The notes under the pieces: generated by a model
What the model was told of the DNA's origin: nothing
Database searches by the model: none
What the model saw: only the letters and a program-made list of their open reading frames with translations
Assembly (NCBI GenBank): GCA_014058105.1
Contig: JACGCM010002532.1
Location: forward strand, 186,001-250,000
Length of the DNA: 64,000 nucleotides
Direction: 5' to 3'
Source of the DNA: Kingdonia uniflora
Lineage: Eukaryota > Streptophyta > Magnoliopsida > Ranunculales > Circaeasteraceae
Position numbers and translations under genes: made by a program
Shown: positions 54,201 to 64,000 of the stretch, piece after piece
Layout of the letters: each line of letters begins with the position of its first letter
Position numbering within the stretch: position 1 is the first letter of the stretch

Positions 54201-55394
54201 CGGTTGCAAAGCATATTTTCTGTTAACAGATAGGGAACAAAAATTTTGATGGTAACAAATTTAACTCGCTAAACAAAGAAACCCATACATGTACAACTAC
54301 TTATAATAATGGGATTTTGAGGCCAAGGCCTAAAGGGTATGTTTTTCAATTTCATTACTCCATCACCAATTCTTTTGTACAATTAGGAATTCCGATTGGA
54401 TTGAAGGAGGAGACTTGGACATGCTTGGTTATGATGAGAGATGTGGAATGGGTAATCAAGACAAAATCTCCTGGATATATATCAGTAGAAAAAACGTGTC
54501 CCCACAATAGATTTTTTGCAGCTTTCCTAGTAGAAAAATCATGCAGGGATTCGATAAAGACTCGGTGAAGCTGGTGCTCCTAGTAGGCTTTATCTTAAAT
54601 GCTCAGAGAAGGGAATATTGTAAGCTGACTCTTTATATTTCTCTAAGTATGGTAGTGAGCTTGTATATTCTGCTTTTATCCTCTCAAGCTTCCCACTGAC
54701 AAGGAAATCATGGTGGTTATATAGGATTGATATTGCTTATATGAGATTGAAATTGCACTGGGTGTGGTTTATGATCAATAAAAGTAATATTTGTTCTTAA
54801 CACCAAACAACTAACTTCTCCATCCCACTCCAAGTACTATACTGCCAAGTGACCTATTAGAATGTTAGCACTGATCGAGTGAGTTGTTTTCTTATATAAG
54901 TGACTAAGAAAAGAAATTTTTGTTGTAATTGTCATGATGGAAATTCCTCTTGGGGTTGAGAAATCTAAAATACAATTAAGAGAAAGTAAAAGAAAAAAAT
55001 ATTTCATTATACTGCTAATTAGATGGAGCAGAATGGTAGTCTTCCAAAGCAGTAAAACTTAAGTATCTATGCATCAACTCATTAAGGCCTACAACACCTA
55101 ATGATAAGACGATTATACTACCTAGACACAAAATGACCACCCTTTCTTAATTACTAAGGTGATTGACGATACAATATGCGTTATACCAAAACCAAATTCT
55201 TGCATGGAAGGAAAAACGGCTACTGATAAATGTACAAAAGTTGACATCAGTTCTAAGGCAAACTTGTCTTCCCGCCAATCTGTTATTGCGTCGAAGTTCA
55301 TTTGTAGTAAATCTTCACCTTAAGAAAAATGTCTCTTAAAACTCGCTTGTTATCTGACACAAGTCCGGCGCTGACTGCATCAGAAAAGATGCAA
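54201..55394. other. Unassigned DNA including a relic shared with 61.5 kb
   Basis: An 83-codon plus frame at 54,317-54,568 shows no recognisable domain. At 54,830-54,900, CTCCAAGTACTATACTGCCA plus AGTGACC and a GAGTGAGTTG block resemble 61,515-61,600. This suggests that the F-box pseudogene and its flank are a duplicate of the F-box locus on the right. Confidence 0.4.
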
Positions 55395-56870
55395 ACAATG
55401 ATCCCGGAGACCAAGTGTCTAAATCATCAAGCAGTTAGCAGTGTCTATACTATGTTATTTCCATCTTCCAATCCCAAAGAAGTACCTACCCAAGATAAGA
55501 GGAGAAATGCAATTTTGAGAAAGACAAAGAAGAGGGTTCGGTACCCAGCTTGCCTAGCAAAAAAAAAGAGAAAGATGAAACTTTGCCTTCTCCAGTGAGT
55601 CACCCAAAGTGTCACTGGAACTGAAATTGCTTAGAATTTCAAAGAGAGGCAAAAGTAGCTGTGAAATTGGTGGCAAATGTGCTTTGATTGAATAGCAAAG
55701 TGGCAAAAGGGAAGAGTAAGATGTCTCAATTGTTGATAATAACTAGGACTATGGACTCCAACTGCATACATTGGAAGGACTTAGTTCCAGATCTCAATTG
55801 TTATCCATCTCCACAAAGTAACGGTAAAGAATTTCTTCCCGATTGCTTTGAAAGCCAATTTTTAATGTTGAAGATGGAAACTCTTCCGCGATGACTTCTC
55901 ATGAGAATGTGAGGAGAAAGATGAGTATTGCAAAGAGAGATCTACAACCATGGTCAGGTATGCGTAAGAGAGAAAATGTTATGATTCTAGTTAAAGGTAC
56001 ATCTTGAAGATGCAGGTCCTTTTCTAGTTAAAGGTACTTCTCATTATGTATGGGATCTTCTTTAGTTATATAACATCATTGCAACACATTTTCCTTATGG
56101 TCTTGTTAAATGCTTTGTATCTTAATAATGATATTTTTATCTTAAAGAGTCAAGGCATGCACAATCCAATACCACCAAGTAGCTCTTTTTCCATACATAA
56201 TGTAGTGATAAAAGATACATACCGATGAAGGTTATTAATTTGACCATTTTCTTGTGCTAAAGATGAATTTATTTCCCTCCACCTTTAACAGGAGAAATAA
56301 CATCTTTTTCTTTCTTTCGCATACTAGACTATGGTTACAGTTACCTCATTGTAATACACATTTTCTTCCTCACTTCGACTTGAGAAGTCATCATTTAAGA
56401 GATTCCATCTTCAACGTTAACTAACAGATTTTCACACCCATCGGGAATATCCTCTTTATCGTGTTACCATGTGGAGATGGATAGCTATTAAGATTCAGAA
56501 GTAGGGTCCTTCCAGTGGATGCACTTGGAATCCCATAATCCTGGTCATCCTTAACTTGAGGCGTTTTAAATTTTATCTTCCTTTAGCTAGCAGATAGTTT
56601 CTGTCACTTTTCTATTCAATCAAAACAGTGTTGCCACCAATTTCACTGCCACTTTCATCTCTCCTTGAGATTCTAATAAACGCTTGGGTTAATCATTGGA
56701 GAAGGCGAATTTTTATTGCGATGAACCATCTTCTTTGTCTTTCCCAAATGACCTTTCTTATATTTTGGGTAGGCACTTCTTTGGGATTGAATATGGAAAT
56801 AACATAGTGGAGGGATTACTTGCATGGTTTGATGTAATCATGCGGCTAACCTAGTTATCAAGGTCCCAGT
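55395..56870. repeat. Large inverted repeat 1 (arms about 500 bp)
   Basis: The left arm (about 55,395-55,945) is matched in reverse by 56,335-56,870. Examples are CTATGTTATTTCCAT with CAATCCCAAAGAAGT, GTGAAATTGGTGGCAA with TTTGATTGAATAG, and ATCCATCTCCACA. The central spacer is about 390 bp. The left arm carries open frames (55,329-55,598, Lys-rich; 55,688-55,894), so the arms look like two copies of a decayed, unrecognised gene segment facing each other. Confidence 0.7.
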
Positions 56871-58290
56871 GATCAGTAAGTAATCCCATCTCTTCTCTTT
56901 CTATCTTTCATCCTCTAAATTATTGAAGACCATTTAAATCTATACCTTCTTTACATACACTAACTTGGTTCTTATTGGGTTAATGCAGTAATGTCCACAG
57001 ATTGGCGTCGTGCAGAAACTGTTAGAGAAAGTGCTTGATTATGGCGCTTGTGATTATCTGTTTAAGCCTGCAAGGCTGCATAATGTCGAAAACCTAAGGC
57101 AACATGTGTTCAAGTTGGGATAAAGCTTGAGTAAGGCTAACTTATGCATCTTCCTGAGATTTCCCTTCATGTTGGGATATCCATGATTGTGGTTCTTCCA
57201 TAAACATGGAAAAATGTAAGGCCAAATCTAAAGGTAAAGAGGTCAATTGGTTAGATATAAGGTGTAGGGGCCTAATCTCGTAGAAGGGAGATTAAACTCT
57301 TACACCACTGAGTCTAGAGGTTCTAACAGATGTATTTACTAGAAAGTAAAGGTTCTAGTAAACGCACTTGCGTAGAGTCTTATAATAGGATCTTCTACGA
57401 GCTCTAGTGAGGATATTTAAGTAATGACTGTATAATGGTTGAGATTACAGTGGGGTCCGAGTAGAATTGAAGCCTTAGGCTTGGGAATGAGCTAGAAGGT
57501 TTCACAGCTTCTCAAGAGAGTTTGGGGGCAAATTTCTCAACCCCTCTATGGTGACCCCCTCTCCTAATTATATAGGGGATAGGAAAGATGATGTCACCAT
57601 GGAGAGGTAAAATTACAACGGTATCTTCTAATACAGTTGTCTTCCACTCACACCTTTTCTACTTGGCTGCCATCCAATCGTTCTGGTGTCAGGTCATCAC
57701 ATGCCTCGGTGGCTATCCGAGGTTTGTTGAGGTCGAAGGTGGCCGAGGCATTTAAGTGGGGTTTCATTGGTAGTATGAGTAGGGATCGAGCTGTTTGACT
57801 GGCTTCGAGTTGACTCTTGGACTCGAAGGCTACGTGTAGGCTACTACATAAGGTCGGCTACGACGCCCTTCCTCTTGGCCTCTTTACCCTTAGTTTTAAC
57901 CTGATTCTTCCACGTTTATGGAAGAACCACAATCACAATTATCCTGCAATGCAACTTGAGGGGAAATCTCATGATCGAAGAGGCATAAGTTGGCCTTGCT
58001 CAAGCTCTCTCCTCATCCTAAACACATGTTGCCATAGGTTTTCAACATTATGCAGCCTTAAGGGCTTAAACAAATGATCAAAAGCGCCATAATCAAGCAC
58101 TTCTCTAACAGTTTTTGTGCGCCAATCTGCTGACATTACTCCATTAATCCAATAAGGTCCAAGATAGCGTACGGTAAAGAAGGTACATATTTAAATCATC
58201 TTCAACAATTTAGAGGAAAGAGAGACAGAGAAGACATGGGATTACTTATTGATCACTGGGACCTTGAAAACTAGGTGTGATCCTTATTGC
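56850..58290. repeat. Large inverted repeat 2 (arms about 400 bp) with solo LTR in the loop
   Basis: 56,850-57,245 is inverted at 57,890-58,290. The arms share an intron-like stretch and an exon. On the plus strand an acceptor TTAATGCAG precedes TGTCCACAGATTGGCG; on the minus strand the partner reads MSADWRTKTVREVLDYGAFD, then HLFKPLRLHNVENLWQHVF. The minus copy is the better preserved reading. I do not recognise the protein. The loop holds the solo LTR at 57,263-57,848; without it the spacer would be about 60 bp. Confidence 0.7.
57258..57853. repeat. Solo LTR with perfect 5-bp target repeats
   Basis: The LTR runs 57,263-57,848 (586 bp), TGTAGGGGCCTAATCTCG to GGCTACTACA, with TGTA...TACA ends. 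TAAGG stands on both sides (57,258-57,262 and 57,849-57,853). There is no internal region, so this is a solo LTR left by recombination between two LTRs. Its first 12 bases match the Tat-like LTRs at 8,937; the rest does not align by eye. Confidence 0.88.
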
Positions 58291-59850
58291 TATGTGAGTC
58301 ACAATTTTTTGGGAAAAAGAAAGTTGAGCTCTACCAAAAAGATGAAACATGTTCTCTTCCGTCCAGACACCATCAGATCGAGATGGGTATATGGCTATGC
58401 ATGAGCTTTACCAAACTCAGAGGGAAATGTTTGGGATTATGGAATATATGTTTCATAATCTTCAATAAACTGAAATTCTGGGGTTGTACATCATCATCTG
58501 GAAAATATCCACAATACGGCACTTCTCGAGTTAGAATGTGGTTATTATGTCTTCGTGTTCGCTTTCTAGCATTTTGTCATAGGAAATTTTCGAAACAGTG
58601 ATTTTTTTTAATCATTCCAGTTCATTTATACCGATCACACCTGCCTATCACTATCAGACCGCGTTTGATGAGAGAGACCGCACCCTAATCACTCAAGATT
58701 TATGTCACTGTATGATCCATACTTAATTATCCCCTAGATTATGCTCTCGGAAATGAGTAATATTGGGGGTCTTCTGATTGTCCTAATTTCCTATGAGTGG
58801 CCCGAGTGGGGGCAGGCTACATCTTCTTAATTAACAATGGGAGAGCATCCTTACGTTCAGTTTTTCCCTAGACTCCACACTGCTAGCACGCGTTTGGCTG
58901 TCTAGTGCTGGCCTTTTCTTTTTTGCTGGGCGCGTATTGATTTCTAGTGCTGGTCCTAAGCGTTGCTAGAGCGTTAACAACTAAACGAAGTGGCTTGCGT
59001 AGAGAATGCGTGTTTAGTTAGTCACTATTCTATGTCAATAACGTGTTTTCTTCATAGTGATGGCGATCATTTCATGGTGGCGATGACATAGTGATGAGAC
59101 GTCCCTCCTTTTCTCCTTAAGGTGGTTCAAGCCCACACTTCAATCTTTTATTTCTTCTTTCTACCTTAGGTCTCAGGTTCCCCGCAGTTGTTACTTGAAG
59201 CTGCATATATACATGGCCACCTTGCCAGTTGTGTGAGTGCAGCAAACCCAGCATATTTGTCTACAGACAATTGGATCACCTTTTCCAAATCAGTCGTATT
59301 TTGTTTTGTCAATTACATTAATCGACCATGCACTTGACTAATATAATAACGCATTACCTCAGCAAATACAATCTCTAGCTTAAGTTTGCATCAATCGGGA
59401 TTGATGTGGAGTTTGGGTTCTCAACAACTTAAAACACAATCGAATTAAGATTGATAGCTAAATTAAGTTAATTGCACGATGTCTATATGTTTGGTTGTAT
59501 TTTTGTAATTAATAAATTGGTTACCTCGCTACCAAATAACAGCTAGATACATGGTTAAACTAAACATGATGTTATATACGGCCAGACACAATAATTATAG
59601 AAACCTAGCAAATTAGAGAAAGACGAATACACCTATAAATATATATGCCTTGAAACATAGAATATATCAGGCGTGATAATATAAAAGAAGCATTATAAAA
59701 AATAAATATACAATAAGATATATGTAATACTTTAATTCGGTAAGAAATTCGAGGTGAAGAGCAATTTATAAGTAGCAAAACATAAGTATTAAATGATGCA
59801 AATAATTAATTTCATTTTTATAGTAGTGTTTACCTTGTGCTTTCACCATT
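58291..59850. other. Intergenic DNA, nothing recognised
   Basis: A 104-codon plus frame (58,287-58,601) has no recognisable domain. A short repeated TCTAGTGCTGG(C/T)C occurs at 58,899 and 58,940. The last few hundred bases should hold the 3' UTR of the F-box gene. Confidence 0.4.
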
Positions 59851-61050
59851 TTACTCCATATCTATCACGTACCCTCCTGTGAGATGCGCTATTGGAAGAA
59901 GGGTTGACACAAAAGGAGTTGCTATGTACGAATTTGGGAGACAGTCAACATCAATCTCCTGGAGCATATTCGTTCTAGGGTTATAAGTGAAAAGCCCGAC
60001 ATGACTGTCTAACACAATTTCTCCGTTCTTTGAAACAACCACTGGATATAACTCAAATTGAACCCTTCCTCCTTCACTTTTAAGATGATTGTCAATCGCA
60101 AATAGTTTACTCCAAGATCCATTGACCCCATACTCCATCATCCCCCACACTTCAGTTTTTTGATTACCATCAGCAACTACAAAAAGGAACCCTCCTAATG
60201 CTCCCAAAGAGTTGCGAGAAAACTCATTGCCCAATAAAGCCTCAGGAAGATGAATGACATTGAATTCTTCGCTTTCAATATCAAAAGTCAAAATTGAATT
60301 GGCTAATAACTGGCTTCTCTTACTAGCAAAACCCATCCAGTGTAACTTTCCATTGAATAGAACACTGTTTCCTCGCAGCCCCTTGCTGATCACCTCCGGA
60401 ATTACTCCCTTATATCTCCATGTATTAGTTCCTAAAGTAAGCACTTGAACCCCTAACAGATCTTGTATATTCTGAATAGGTCCAATTCTTACAGCCTTAT
60501 ACTGCATATTAGTGACATCAAATCCAAATCCAAAGTAAGACTTATTCATTTTCTTCGGGCAACCATAAACCTCATAATCTGGTAAAGGCAAATTTTCTCC
60601 TGTAACTGGGTTACAGACAAAAATTTTATGATAACAGCAAGTTTTATCTACTAAGAAAACAAATCCATTGCATGTACCAGCTACTCTGAGATTGGGAAAC
60701 TGAGACGAAGGCCTAAAAGGCGACTTTGTCAGTTTGATAACTCTATCCAAATTCTCACAATCCTTTATACAGTAAAGTTGGGAACTCCAAGGAGTTTGTA
60801 AGAGCATACTCGTAATTTCTTCGTTACACGGTGAATAAATGAAATGCATCTTAGGAAATTTCTTTCCGTGGATAACATTTCTCCAAGTTCTAGAGACATA
60901 CCTAGGCGCTGAGAGTTGATTGATTGGTAATCTGGAAATGATATCTTGGAGCGTCGCCGATGGGATATCATCGATCGTTGAAATAGTCATCTTCAGTCTC
61001 TTAGTTGTCTCCATCTCTTTTTTCTTCAACAGTACTGTTTGGTTTCCCAT
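59851..61050 (-). CDS. F-box protein with F-box-associated interaction domain
   Basis: An uninterrupted 399-codon single-exon frame. The F-box lies at about residues 26-70 (IDDIPSATLQDIISRLPINQ, VSRTWRNVIHGKKFPKMHF). The F-box-associated domain covers about 105-340, with the typical GTCNGFVFLVD, VCNPVTGENLPLP, YFGFGFDVTNMQYKAVRI, GNSVLFNGKLHWMG and ILTFDIESEEFNVIHLPEAL. Such proteins bind SKP1 through the F-box in SCF ubiquitin ligases and hold a substrate with the C-terminal domain; the substrate cannot be predicted. The ATG at 61,050 is the longest start, but Met-13 (61,014) and Met-21 (60,990, MTISTIDDIPS) are more like typical F-box starts. A related pseudogene lies at 53,480-54,200. Confidence 0.92.
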   Translation of the reverse strand: MGNQTVLLKKKEMETTKRLKMTISTIDDIPSATLQDIISRLPINQLSAPRYVSRTWRNVIHGKKFPKMHFIYSPCNEEITSMLLQTPWSSQLYCIKDCENLDRVIKLTKSPFRPSSQFPNLRVAGTCNGFVFLVDKTCCYHKIFVCNPVTGENLPLPDYEVYGCPKKMNKSYFGFGFDVTNMQYKAVRIGPIQNIQDLLGVQVLTLGTNTWRYKGVIPEVISKGLRGNSVLFNGKLHWMGFASKRSQLLANSILTFDIESEEFNVIHLPEALLGNEFSRNSLGALGGFLFVVADGNQKTEVWGMMEYGVNGSWSKLFAIDNHLKSEGGRVQFELYPVVVSKNGEIVLDSHVGLFTYNPRTNMLQEIDVDCLPNSYIATPFVSTLLPIAHLTGGYVIDME

Positions 61051-61088
61051 CTGTTTAGGTTTTTAGGGTTCTGTTTAGGATTTTGGGG

Positions 61089-61098
61089 TTTAAATATG
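61089..61098 (-). promoter_or_regulatory. Possible TATA box of the F-box gene
   Basis: Minus strand CATATTTAAA lies about 40 bp upstream of the first ATG (61,050). If used, transcription would start very near that ATG, favouring one of the later Met codons as the translation start. This comes from motif and position only. Confidence 0.35.
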
Positions 61099-61490
61099 TC
61101 GGCCAAGGCACAATATAGGTTTTGTTGTCCGTATACTTCGGATCCAACGGTCTACATTGACCCTCAGAACTTCAAGGTGATTTGCCTAAAGCAACCTAGG
61201 AGTTTGGGGTCATAGATTCTTAGGGCACGTTATTGAAACAATTTTTGCTTACGTCAGGGTGACATCACATACACACACTCAAGGGCAATTTGTTTTCCCA
61301 ATTAACCATGAACCTTGGCTCATGTTGTTTCTCACATTGTTACTGGACGGAGTTTGTGAAAAAGCTCTTAGAAAGATTCTTGACAAAATCGGGTCACAAC
61401 CTACTCTTTCTCAGCGCAACTAAGCATATCTCTTGGAATTATGGATGGTTCCACACTGGTGGTGCGCTCAAAGCCAATTGGAAGAACTAA

Positions 61491-61670
61491 GCATCGGTTG
61501 CGTCTTTCCATTCTCTCCAAGTAGACTGCCAAGTGACCCTTTGGAAGTGGAACATCAGCATTGGTGATATAGACACTGATGAGAGAGTTGATTTGTTGAA
61601 AGAAACTAGGGAGTTACTTGAGGATTCGATTTCAGACAGAAAAGTTATAGGAAAACTCCAAGCTTCATGA
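61491..61670 (+). pseudogene. Short open segment of an unrecognised protein
   Basis: 59 codons after a stop (61,488): SVASFHSLQVDCQVTLWKWN, then ISIGDIDTDERVDLLKETRE, LLEDSISDRKVIGKLQAS, stop. Amphipathic and charged, vaguely like the helical linker between LINE endonuclease and RT, but not convincingly so. There is no Met start. A decayed relative lies near 54,840. Confidence 0.28.
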
Positions 61671-62112
61671 CCGTTGCAAGTATACCACAAGCTATCAATT
61701 TTCAAGCTTACAACGCATACACTGTAGTGTACGAAACAAGACAAACATTCAAATGGAATGTTAAAATAGACTAACATCATATTTAACATAGAGCTGCGCC
61801 CACAACTCGTATACATACAACTCTGCTCAAGGGTACAAACCTGCACCAACCCTATAAAACTGTACATATTGAAAATTTATGTGTTCGTATTTAATGTATT
61901 TCGAGAAATTAGGTCACAACTATTCTTAACAATCAACTTTCTAGGAATAAACAGATTCAAGTAATAGGTGTAACAAGTAAATAAACGACGTCACAGTGTA
62001 CATTCAATTTTTAACCCCGTGGAAACTCTTTTCTCGGGAGAAAAACCACAGGCCGTTGTCAATGAAATCGACAACCAAAAATCTTTGCAATCTGAAAAAC
62101 ACTTACAGACTC

Positions 62113-62262
62113 GATAAACCCATATCTTGATTATCTCTCTTCTGCTCCAAGCTTCACGCCCTATCTTTTTTGTTCTCGTAACGATACTCAAGCTCGATAA
62201 ACTCGTCTCGTGATCATCTCTTTTTTGATCCAAGCTTCACGCCCTATCTTCGTCATTCTCAC
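62113..62262. repeat. Tandem duplication of about 75-80 bp
   Basis: Two copies around TCGATAAAC and (G/T)ATCCAAGCTTCACGCCCTA (starting near 62,113 and 62,193), each followed by a CGATACTC/TGATACTC block. Noncoding. Confidence 0.7.
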
Positions 62263-62503
62263 AATGATACTCCTTGATCTCGCAACAAGTATCACCTTAC
62301 TCGAATCACTCTATTAAATCATCAATGACTAGATTTGAGGGAAGTTGGATTGACTAATTCAATCTCAAGATCAAAGTTTTAAACTCTCTCTCTTTGATCT
62401 TAATTAGTCTCTCTGATAATCATAAAAGCCAAAAAAGAAAAACTGAGTGGAAAAACCAAGGCAAGTTTTGTTTTAAATAGGGCAAAACATTTTTTCCGAC
62501 ATC

Positions 62504-62717
62504 CGTTCGAACGAAACCCAAAGTCGTTCGAACGGAACACTAAAAATAGCCTAGAAATCATGACAGAGAAAATATTTTGTAATGATCCTTTTTGCCCAAA
62601 AGTCATTCAAGCAACTATAAATAGATCTCGTTCGAATGAGGGAAGCAAAATGGCCTTGAAAACACAACCATGAAAAATGCTTTAAAAACTTGGTTTATGC
62701 CAGAAGTCGTTCGAACG
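62504..62717. repeat. Second cluster of CGTTCGAACG palindromes
   Basis: Sites start at 62,504 and 62,525 (perfect, 21 bp apart), 62,604 and 62,629 (degenerate, 25 bp apart) and 62,708 (perfect). The consensus with flanks is AGTCGTTCGAACGAAA, as at 49.6 kb. The surrounding sequence otherwise shares little with that cluster. Confidence 0.75.
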
Positions 62718-63834
62718 AAATATCAAAATGCATATGAAAACATATCAGAGAAAAAGTTTGATTTTTCTAGTTTGCCAAAACATTTTGCTAGGTTAAAACA
62801 AGCTTGGGATTTTACTTTATTAGTGTTCTACTTACCAACTTACCTTCTCGGCCTCTGGCTGTAGATGACTTGTCTAGCGGTATTGATTCTATCACCGTCT
62901 TCGACTGAGATAACCACGGGACTCGACATACACGAAATGAGACAATCTAAGAATCTTTGACATATATATATATATATTATCTGCAGATCTGTACATAACT
63001 GCACCATATATAACTACACCTGCATATACAAATGGATGCGTTTGCATGCACATATAATCCACATATTTCCAACTGCAACAACATAAATAACCTGACTAAA
63101 ATATGATACATGTCGAAGGAAACATAAGTTAACCACTATATAATTGAGCTATATTATCAAGGGGCCTCCCCGGCCAAGACATTTCTGGCCATGTAGAGTT
63201 GTACAAGAACATATGCTATCTATGCCACTTTGATAACCATTATTATTAGCAATTGTTATTAGCTAGAAAGAGGTATAGAATATTTGAAACTTGATCAGAT
63301 TTAGGTAAAGTCTTAAGTTTGGATCAAATCTCTTGATATTCAAACTTAATCTAATTTTGAATACATTAATTACATACATTAACCGTCATGAATATGCAGG
63401 TGATTCCGTAAATTAAACTATCTTGTTTATCTTCTATATATTCTGTGCTTCAGGTATCATATATGTAAACGAGAAATTACATAATCCTTTTGATTTTCCA
63501 TTTTTCTAATCAAGATCCATGAATCATTATTCTTTTGAAGTCGTATGTGGCATATTCAAAGGGTTATATGATCACAGGTCTTACGATTACGTGAATAAAA
63601 TGAAAACCTCTTTATATAGGCCTAATAATAATTTGCTAAGCTGACAAAGGGTTAAGTGCTAAGGCCATATAGCTAGGGAGGTTGTTCAAGTTTGAATTAT
63701 ATATTTATCTTACGCTGGAGACGACAACTGGTTTACTAACACCTTAAGAGAAATTAGTTAGATAATTGGTATTAAATGGTTTACCTCATCAGTCACACAA
63801 CTTCAATTCACAGCTACTGCGTACCCCCGTTAAG
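62718..63834. other. Intergenic DNA with a (TA) microsatellite
   Basis: A (TA) run at 62,962-62,979. Otherwise AT-rich with no gene or repeat recognised. Confidence 0.4.
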
Positions 63835-63996
63835 ATGATCGATGTGAAGAAGTATTGGGACAAAAAGAAATGGAAGGCATGACTTCGGGAGCCTGTTCAT
63901 CTTGGTGAAAGTATCTGTTTCAAGGATATAAGAAAGCAACCGGTTGTTACGCCTAGAACCTTGTATAAGATAATCTCCATTTTTTCGAATGCGTAA
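63835..63996 (+). pseudogene. Short reading frame with one internal stop, unrecognised
   Basis: ATG at 63,835 reads MIDVKKYWDKKKWKA, stop (63,880-63,882), then continues in the same frame as LREPVHLGESICFKDIRKQP, VVTPRTLYKIISIFSNA, stop. The phase-preserving continuation and ordinary amino-acid make-up hint at a real coding ancestor. I cannot name it. No neighbouring exon is visible before the window ends. Confidence 0.28.
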
Positions 63997-64000
63997 GGGA

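Noticed and set aside
54317..54568. An 83-codon plus frame
   Set aside because: No domain, splice support or repeat relationship; reported only as part of an unassigned stretch.
61487..61867. A 126-codon minus-strand frame
   Set aside because: It overlaps a better-composed plus-strand open segment (61,491-61,670), is Cys/Ser-rich, and shows no domain.
50276..62979. (TA)n runs as origins or terminators
   Set aside because: Runs at 50,276-50,292 and 62,962-62,979 are ordinary plant microsatellites.
1..64000. tRNA, rRNA and organelle-derived segments
   Set aside because: No cloverleaf arms, rRNA blocks or chloroplast/mitochondrial gene stretches were recognised by eye; a tRNA or organelle-insert search was not possible here.

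Overview
This is a stretch of nuclear DNA from a flowering plant, most likely a eudicot. It is AT-rich and almost entirely transposable elements in various states of decay: Ty3 and Ty1 LTR retrotransposons, LINEs with a plant-type RNase H domain, a Mutator-like transposase, a CACTA end, and an endogenous caulimovirid (plant pararetrovirus). Only one convincing intact host gene is visible, a 399-codon F-box gene on the minus strand at 59,851-61,050. No rRNA, tRNA, CRISPR array or bacterial operon structure was seen. The species cannot be told from the sequence.
Layout: 1-4,931 is the 3' part and 3' LTR of a Tat-like Ty3 element. 4,932-8,936 is a broken Mutator-like (MULE) transposase gene. 8,937-12,478 is the 5' LTR and truncated gag-pol of a second copy of the same Tat-like family. 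13,918-18,199 is an Athila-like Ty3 element (copy A) with neither LTR visible. It is cut at 18,200 by a CACTA end, which is itself interrupted by a complete-looking Ty1/copia element (19,209-26,247) with two 257-bp LTRs, PBS, PPT and near-identical 5-bp target repeats.
26,930-42,960 holds an old pararetrovirus copy on the minus strand, in the order movement protein, small ORF, coat protein, then protease/RT/RNase H. It is broken by a 7.3-kb Athila-like element (copy B, 33,462-40,793, target repeat GTGAG) inside the coat-protein gene, and by about 3.9 kb of other DNA carrying a captured terminal exon between coat protein and polymerase. All virus frames are broken.
43,265-43,889 is a 5'-truncated LINE with target repeats. 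44,610-47,740 is a tandem duplication into which a 2-kb non-autonomous LTR element (45,379-47,412) inserted. 47,823-52,663 is bounded by inverted repeats and 9/10-bp direct repeats, and looks like a Pack-MULE-like composite holding LINE pieces and exon-like gene pieces. 53,480-54,200 is an F-box pseudogene. 55,395-58,290 is two large inverted repeats, the second with a solo LTR (57,263-57,848, perfect TAAGG target repeats) in its loop.
The right end (59.8-64 kb) holds the F-box gene, small broken reading frames and a second cluster of CGTTCGAACG palindromes like one at 49.6 kb. The palindromes often come in pairs exactly 21 bp apart; this is the least explained signal in the window.
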